In this document: positions 57,568-64,000 of the stretch, in pieces
How the letters are laid out: each line of letters opens with the position of its first letter
Position numbering within the stretch: the first letter of the stretch is position 1
Source: Rhyzopertha dominica
Lineage: Eukaryota > Arthropoda > Insecta > Coleoptera > Bostrichidae
DNA: 64,000 bases
Assembly: GCA_025024175.1 (NCBI GenBank)
Contig: QCXZ01000045.1
Coordinates: 2,296,649-2,360,648 of the forward strand
Reading direction: 5' to 3'
Position numbers and translations under genes: made by a program
The notes under the pieces: model-generated
Told to the model about the DNA's origin: nothing
What the model saw: only the letters and a program-made list of their open reading frames with translations
Database searches by the model: none

Positions 57568-58970
57568 CAAGAGTCTATGGAAAGACGGTCTACTTTGGCT
57601 CCCGAGCTTGCGCATGCGCATGATTACCTACAAATGCGTTATGAAGCGAGATTAATTCAAATTCGAAGGAGATAAGGCACACTAAAACAGATACATATTA
57701 CATAGTTAGCATATTACCAATGTACAGGGTGATCAATTAAGAGATGTTGTCAGAGGTTATACCATATACGGTAAGTACTATAGCTTTGTGGAAAAATAAT
57801 CAACTTAAATGGCAAAGCGAAATTGATAGAAATTATTTTCGGATTCGTAAAAGCACAAAAAAAATTAATAAATGTATGCAACAATTAATATTAAAGGATT
57901 ATCTCAACGAAACTGTCATTTTTGTACGGTAATATTTTTCAAATAGTAAGCAAAACTGTCTATCTTGAAAACAGACATTGTAAACAATCATAATCAGTCA
58001 GGTAAATATTAGATTTTAAATTCAATAGTTTGTAGCCTTGATTCCTATATAATTTAATCTTTTTGTCAATTAAAAATGTTGTTTCTAGTGCATATTATGT
58101 GACAATTATCAACATATCCTATACATATAAATGACCAACATTGTTAAAAAAACGTAAGTCTTTTAAGTTACACATTTGAACTCCTTATCATAGGATGTCA
58201 AATTAAAGAAAAACTGAACGCTAATTATTCGGATGAATTGTAAAAGTTAAACCTATCATGGCTTTTGACAAATATATACCGCGAAGATGTGGCATCATGC
58301 GCACGCGCAAGCTTTTTTTTATTTGTCAATAGCCATGATGGGGTTTTACTTTCACAGCCCATGAAAAGGAGTTCAAATGTGTAACTTAAAAGCCTTACAT
58401 TTTTTCTAACAATATTGGCCATTCATATGTATAGGATATGTTGATAATTTTCACATATATGCATTAGAAACATCATTTTTAATTGGCAAAAGATTATATA
58501 TATAGGAATTAAGGTTCCAAATTATTGAATTTAAAATCTAATTTTTACCTGACTGAATTATGATTGTTTACAATGTCTCTTTTCAAGACAGACAGTTTTG
58601 CTTACTATTTGAAAAAAAAATCCGTACAAAAATGACTGTTTCGTTGAGATAATCTTTTAATATTAATTGCTGCATACATTTATTACATTTTTGGGTGGTT
58701 TTACGAATCCGAAAATAATTTCTATCAATTTCGCTTTGCCACCTAAGTTGATTATTTTTCCCCAAAACTCTAGAACTTATCGTATAATGGTATAAGATCG
58801 GTCACATCCCTTAATTGAGCACCCTGTACATTGGTAATATGCTAACTATATATATGTTTTAGTGTGCCTTCGAATTTGAATTAATCTCGTCTCGTAACGC
58901 ATTTCTAGGTAATCATGCGCATGCGCAAGCTCGGGAGCCAAAGTAGACCGTCTCTCCCTAGACTCTTGTG
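57568..58970. mobile_element. Foldback element in satellite, 9-base duplication
   Basis: Almost the whole 1403-base element is a palindrome. The left end 'caagagtctatggaaagacggtctactttggc' pairs with the right end 'gccaaagtagaccgtctctccctagactcttgtg', and matching continues inward (57740-57930 against 58583-58760, and 58180 against 58370) to a loop near 58275-58320. It is flanked by CCATATGTA on both sides (57559-57567 and 58971-58979). Nine-base duplications and very long terminal repeats are features of Foldback and Mutator-like elements. A 60-residue frame occurs in both arms (KNNQL, QSEIDRNYFRIRK, CMQQLILKDYLNETVIFVR) but has no known domain. Confidence 0.88.
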
Positions 58971-59185
58971 CCATATGTATGAGAAGCTGTAATGACGAAG
59001 CTGGGTCCAGCAAGCGTATATAGTATATCGCATTAAGTGGAAAGAATAAACTCTTTTGGTGATATTTTAACCAAGTTCGTTATTAGACGGTCGCCCTAGC
59101 ATACCATAAGCTGTAATGACGAAGCTGGGTCCAGCAAGCGTATATAGGATGCTGTATTAAGTGGAAAGCATAAACTCTTAAGCTT

Positions 59186-61380
59186 AAACCAAAGTACCTG
59201 ATACAGACACTTTAATTTCTGTATGGTAAAGTGTCTTTGTACAAAATTTGGTGATGACAAACGCTATAATCAAGCTCCAAACATTTTGTATGGAGTTTGC
59301 TTTCAACCCTGTCGCTTTTTCCCAACTGCGACCCTCTGAACGCAAGGAGGTCTAGCTAGCGTCACTTGTGTATCCTGTGGATATAGGTAATTAACTTCAG
59401 TCATACAAACATGCTAGGGAAAATTTTAATAAATAAATAATTAAAGCAGTAAGCTCTGAAGCTCACTTCCTGCGGTTTACAAGCGTCAGCGCTTTTCTTC
59501 CGCTTTATGTCAGAGGATTCTGATTCTATAGTTTCAATGTTTACTGTTGCTAAGTTCACTGTAGTACACTCCTGTTAGTTAAGCTGTTAAAAACCATCAA
59601 CGTGTCTGGAGTTGGTTGTTTACGTTTTCAAGTGTAGGCAACATAATAGTCACATTCTAAGGTGGAATTGGAGGAAAACAGAAACGTACAGTTGACCAGA
59701 GCAATACTCAATGCATCCTGCGATTGCCCGTCTTCACGCGCATTAGATGGTCCACTGTACTACTGGAATTTTGAATGTTCTGTATGTGTTGAGTAGTGTG
59801 GTGTAAATTTTTGCTTAAAAAGAGCTTATTGCGAGCTGCTTAAGGACAAGTATAAAAAATTAATCCAGGCAATGGTGCGGATGTGTCAAGTATGAAAAAT
59901 GTGGGCTCTAAGAAGAAAACCGTATCATTTCACCGTTAAGCATTTTTCAGGTTATGTTTATATTTGTTGTCACAGGCGTCGTTTGATAAATTTAGTGAAA
60001 TTAGTTACTTTATAGAGGGACACTTTTATAAAATGTAATGAAGTTGATAGTGAAGGATTAATACATATGGAAAATGATTACTGATAGTGGTAGAACTTTT
60101 AAAAATAAATATTTGTAGGTAGAAGAAGAGAGCCGATGTGTTCGGAGTAAGTACTTCAGTGGTGCCTGATGCGGATTTTAATTTTATGTATTTCTTTTTA
60201 TTTGACAATAAATTTCATTTTCGCAGTTTCTGAATTTATTTTCCTTATATTTCTATGTGAAGAATGTCGCCTGTTTAAGTGTTGATTAATGAATACTAAT
60301 GCTAGAACTGTGTTGATGCTTTCATTCCCGCTTGTAACGAAATTAAATTAGTGTTTGTTGTACAAAAATATGTTTCTTTGCTTTAACTGAAAGGTTGTTC
60401 GAAATATTATTGATGTATGCTCCGCTTTTGTTTTTAGTTTGAAGTTAAATTATCTCACTGTTGACCCTTTTATAACAGTAGGTACGGCAATGTACTTGGA
60501 GGAAAGCTGTATCTCCCCCTCGTAGCCGCCCTCCCCTCACCCATTTTGGTCTTGGCGTCAGTTCCAACCATATTTATGAATGAGATGTCGTGTCCATTTA
60601 ATAATATGTCAATGTTAAAAACCGAGAAATATGTAATGTAGCTGTGTGATACAGGCTTTCTATCGAACGTCCTTTCGGGAGAGTGTCACTTGACCGAAAT
60701 TCCGACTGACCGCTGTACCGCCGGACCGAAATTTCATTTCACCGCGATCTCAGTTGACCGAAAGTTATCCCCACTCCTGAGAGCAAGGACCTCAGATCAC
60801 GGGTACCAGTTCAACGAAAAACCGCTCTTCCGAATATAACCCCCACTATTTCTTGTACGCAGAACTTATTAGTATCGGTTATCCTCGGGTATGCAGGCAT
60901 GCAGGGCAGGATTGATTAATAATATGCCAGTAGTACCAGTAGCGTTACAATTTATTTCATACCCAGCTTTCGTATTTTCACAATTACAACTACTAAGAGT
61001 TTTAATTACTTGGTGCTGTCGTTACAGTAATTTAAATGTTAGATGGGTAATTAAAGCCTATTATTGTGAATTATATTTGATCTGTGCTACTTCCAAATCA
61101 GGACAGAATATAACAATAACTACCATTTATTAAATGGCATGAACGAAATTATTAAGTTTTTCAACTGGTTGAATGGTGACGTCATCATGAGTTTTGTTTT
61201 TAATGACAACCTCATTTTTTTACTGTGGGTATAAAAAATTATAGGTACTGTACTTGATGATTGTTTCTAAAAATAGGATTATTTACACTACTGGGGAACG
61301 TGGTGGTTGCTCGGGGTGTCATTTCGAAAACTCATGATGGCGACACTTTTTAACAATTACGTTAACTTTTGTTTGTTCAA
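59186..61380. other. Intergenic, nothing recognised
   Basis: No gene is supported. A short cluster of GACCGAAA motifs lies at 60690-60770. Small open frames at 60026-60208 and 60891-61133 have no domain, splice context or similarity that could be recognised. Confidence 0.45.
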
Positions 61381-61555
61381 ATTAGGAAAGGACCAACTTT
61401 CGTCACCAATTTATTGTCGAGTTACGCTATACGTCTAGTTGGTTCTAATCGCGACGGTGTAGCTGTAGCATAGATGTCCAGTATTGCAAGATTGCGACAT
61501 ACTAGACATCTCGACAAGAAACTGATGACGAAAGTTGGTTCATTCCTGATTTAGA
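61381..61555. repeat. Short TIR hairpin element (MITE-like)
   Basis: 'aattaggaaaggaccaactttcgtca' on the left is matched inverted by 'tgacgaaagttggttcattcctgattt' on the right, about 175 bases across. It is non-coding, with no clear duplication. Confidence 0.7.
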
Positions 61556-61945
61556 TAGTAAGTAGGTAATAGGTATATAGCTGTCGCATTATGTAATTAA
61601 ATAAAGAAATAAACAAAAAAGGAATCGTAAATACTGGCGAATTAACAGCATATTTTAATATGAACAGCAGTGGTGTTATACCTATAGGTAATAGATACAG
61701 ATTCTCAGTTTGATGCAGTGTATAAAAAAGAAGGCTACCAAACTTATGTTTAAATAGACGTATTTGGATCCCCATATAGGACTGGTGTGGAGAATGTACA
61801 CACGGTTTCAAAATTAATTCAATGTCTGCATACAAACAGCGGACTAAAACATTACTGTGAACTCAACAAATATTGTTCAGTTTTTGCATACCGGACAGTA
61901 TACCGATCCACATGATCATTACTGTACATTAAAAAAAAATAACGC

Positions 61946-62217
61946 TGTAATTAGCTTACTGAGGACGATTTTTAAGTTGGTGACCGTTTTATTACGCACC
62001 GTACGTGTTCTAAACTACAGTCAATTCAATTAAATTTACAGATAGCTACTTTTTGTCTCACTGTTATTAATTAGGACACAGATTACTTGTGAATAATTGT
62101 ATATTTAATGATATAAATACAGAACGTGGTAACACCAATAAACGTCATATTTCTAGCATCTAATAATGGTGCCAACCTTGCACACGACTTGGTAACTTAA
62201 GTATTGCCACCCTGACA
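61946..62217 (-). repeat. 3' LTR of gypsy element 4 (minus strand)
   Basis: On the minus strand a purine tract (AAGAAGAGGGG) after the pol stop is followed by TGTCAGGGTGGC at 62217. The other end is set tentatively at ATTACA (61946). The partner LTR lies outside the window. Confidence 0.55.
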
Positions 62218-62226
62218 CCCCTCTTC

Positions 62227-64000
62227 TTAACAAGAATATTTTGCGGGTGTTTTGATTACCCTACCTGACCTAGTCGCTTTTGGTTTTATTTTTACTGGAC
62301 TTTCATGCTGAGCCTCTACGTCAGGTAAGTTTACAGGTAAGTTACATTTTATTATAAACTTCCTATTTCTTACAATTACATCATTACTATGATCTAACTT
62401 AATGACATATGTTCTAGGTCTTTTTCCTATTCTAACAATAGTTCCATTTACCCATTCTTTGTCATTAATATTTACTTTAGTCTTAACTCTAGTTTTTACT
62501 TTTAGTTCTGATAAATCTCTAACATTTCTATTATAATAGTTTGCTTCTTCTTCCTTTCTTCCTTCAAAAAATGTTTTGACTTTATTGTTACTAACTACAG
62601 TTTTCTTTAATTGTTTTTCTGTTGCTGGTAACAAATCTCTTAACCTTCTAGAATTTAACATTTGAGATGGACTAGGCATGTTGCTGGCAATAGGTGTATT
62701 GCGTAATGAAAGTAATGCTAAATAAGGATCTTTATTATCAGCATAACATTTTTTTAATAGCTGCTTAACAGTCTGAACAGTTCTTTCAATTTGACCATTG
62801 CTTTGAGGATATCTAGGACTTGATGTATGATGCTGAAAATCATACTGCTTACTAAACCTTAAAAATTCTTCTGCACTGAAGCATGGACCATTATCTGTAA
62901 AAACTATTACAGGAATACCCTGTCTAGAAAATATTTCCTTTAACACTGCTATAACACTATTGGCTGTCAAAGAATTTAAAGTTTTAAGCTCCACAAATTT
63001 AGAAAAATAGTCTACTAATACTAAGTAATCTAATCCATTTACTGTAAATAGATAACACCGACTTTATACCATTCCTTGTCTGGTACTGTGTGAGGTAACA
63101 AAGTTTCTTTGCTATTATTTTTTCTAAATGTTGAACAAATGTCACAATTTTCTATTAAATTGTCTATGTCCTGTCCTAACCCTGGCCAAAACAAAACTTC
63201 TCTAGCTAAATTTTTACATTTCTCTTTACCTAAGTGATTATAATGTATTCTTTTTAATATATCTTTACGAAGTTCTATAGGAATAAAAACTTTTGTTCCT
63301 TTATAAATAATATTGTCATGTACAGTTAATTCGTCTCTAAATGACCAATACTTTTTCAAATAATCTGGTAAATTAGTTTTATGTTCAGGAAAACCTTCCT
63401 TAATAAACTGACATAATTCTTTTAACTCTGTGTTTTCAAATGTATACTTTTTGATTTCTTTAAGTCTTTTATCTGTTGCATTAAAATTTTTGTAATCATG
63501 CATAACTGAGCATCATAATCGTTATCTTCTACAGCTGTATCTTTTGAAAATGATCTAGACAACGTATCTGCTATAAACAATTCACTACCTTTTTTATATA
63601 CAAGTTTGAATGTATACTGTTGCAATTTGATCAACATTCTTTGTAATCTAGCTGGAGCTGAAGTGAAAGGTTTATTATAAATTGAAACTAAAGGTCTGTG
63701 ATCAGTTTCTATTGTTACATCATTTCTTCCATAAATGTATTGATGAAATTTTTCACACGCTACTACTATTGCTAACATTTCTTTTTCTATCTGTGTGTAA
63801 CCTTGCTGTGTTGGTGTAAAAGCACGAGATACATATGACACTGGTTTGCCCTCTTGTAAAAGCACTGCTCCACAAGCTGCCTGCGATGCATCACATGATA
63901 CGAGTATCGCTTTCTCTGTGTCAAAATGATTTAAAACTGGAGAATTAGCAATAAGTATTTTAAGCTGCTGTAACGCTTGCTCTTGTTCATGGTTCCACTG
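62227..64000 (-). pseudogene. pol of gypsy element 4: RNase H and integrase, runs off window edge
   Basis: The frame is open from the window edge. RNase H: LVSCDASQAACGAVLLQEG, SRAFTPTQQGYTQIEKE, IETDHRPLVSIYNKPF and ADTLSRS. A frame change near 63490 leads to the integrase zinc region (HYNHLGKEKC, CDICSTFRKN). The frame breaks again at about 63045, at the place where the first catalytic acid is expected. The last segment (62994-62227) has FTDNGPCFSAEEF and SPRYPQSNGQIERTVQ with the second and third acids, then the C-terminal tail ending AKYSC. The lineage is probably the same Mag-like group as gypsy element 2, but the copy is diverged. Gag, protease and RT lie beyond the right edge if present. 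Confidence 0.87.

Larger units (their letters stand above)
56395..59185. repeat. About 121-bp satellite array, interrupted
   Basis: Units containing 'gctgtaatgacgaagctgggtccagcaagcgta' begin near 56421, 56547, 56668, 56789, 56909 and 57030. After the gap they resume near 57217, 57331 and 57452, and after the inserted element near 58989 and 59112. Spacing is 114-126 bases, about 121 on average. Each unit also has 'tacgttattagacggtcgccatata'. Units differ by point changes. The array is split by an assembly gap and by a foldback insertion. Confidence 0.95.

Noticed and set aside
56395..59185. CRISPR-like regular array
   Set aside because: The 121-bp units are repeated in full with no unique spacers, and the genome is eukaryotic, so this is satellite DNA.
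1..64000. tRNA, rRNA or other standard RNA genes
   Set aside because: No cloverleaf with A/B boxes or rRNA-like segment was seen on either strand by eye; a tRNAscan-SE run would be decisive.

Overview
This is a window of A+T-rich eukaryotic nuclear DNA, almost certainly from an insect. It has spliced genes with GT/AG introns, CR1-like LINE, Ty3/gypsy, Penelope-like, IS630/mariner, hAT, MULE-like and TTAA-type elements, a satellite, and a 100-N scaffold gap. The species cannot be named from sequence alone; the transposon mix and a fatty acyl-CoA reductase exon fit an insect, with the order uncertain.

Host genes are few. (1) A first coding exon of a fatty acyl-CoA reductase lies on the minus strand at 15473-15679, with an NAD(P) motif and a GTGAGT donor. 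Its other exons are not seen and should lie beyond the left edge. (2) A complete minus-strand LRRC51-like leucine-rich-repeat gene spans about 20 kb (53995 to 33895). It has three shared exons at 38799-39013, 34150-34326 and 33971-34096. Two homologous alternative first exons sit at 53914-53995 and 53614-53740, with identical donor sequence and phase. The reading frame is phase-consistent across every junction and there is an AATAAA site 70 bases after the stop.

The rest is layered mobile DNA. From 4714 to 9305 a CR1-like LINE splits an older repeat (called family X here). From 9365 to 14299 a decayed gypsy element is interrupted by a TTAA-flanked element, a Penelope-like element with a 14-base target duplication, and a TIR element. 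From 16122 to 17505 a mariner-type element with TA duplications sits in a MULE transposase remnant, followed by a Penelope-like fragment (18036-19190). From 19653 to 21580 an hAT element with a perfect 8-base duplication contains another Penelope-like copy. A gypsy element with both LTRs fills 23966-28126, and a Penelope RT remnant fills 31830-33630. Inside the LRRC51 introns lie a second TTAA copy, two long foldback elements, a TA-flanked MITE, an IS630-type transposase remnant, a gypsy element (45927-50038) with mutated active sites, and a 1.2 kb TIR element that is a partner of 28590-29690. At the right, a roughly 121-bp satellite (56395-59185) holds the scaffold gap and a 1.4 kb foldback element with a 9-base duplication. 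The window ends in the 3' part of a minus-strand gypsy element that runs off the edge.

All the transposon proteins are broken, so this is old accessory DNA around two host loci. The points most worth checking are the duplicated first exon of LRRC51, the hammerhead-ribozyme-like cores repeated at Penelope-type ends, and the foldback architecture shared by two independent Penelope-like insertions.
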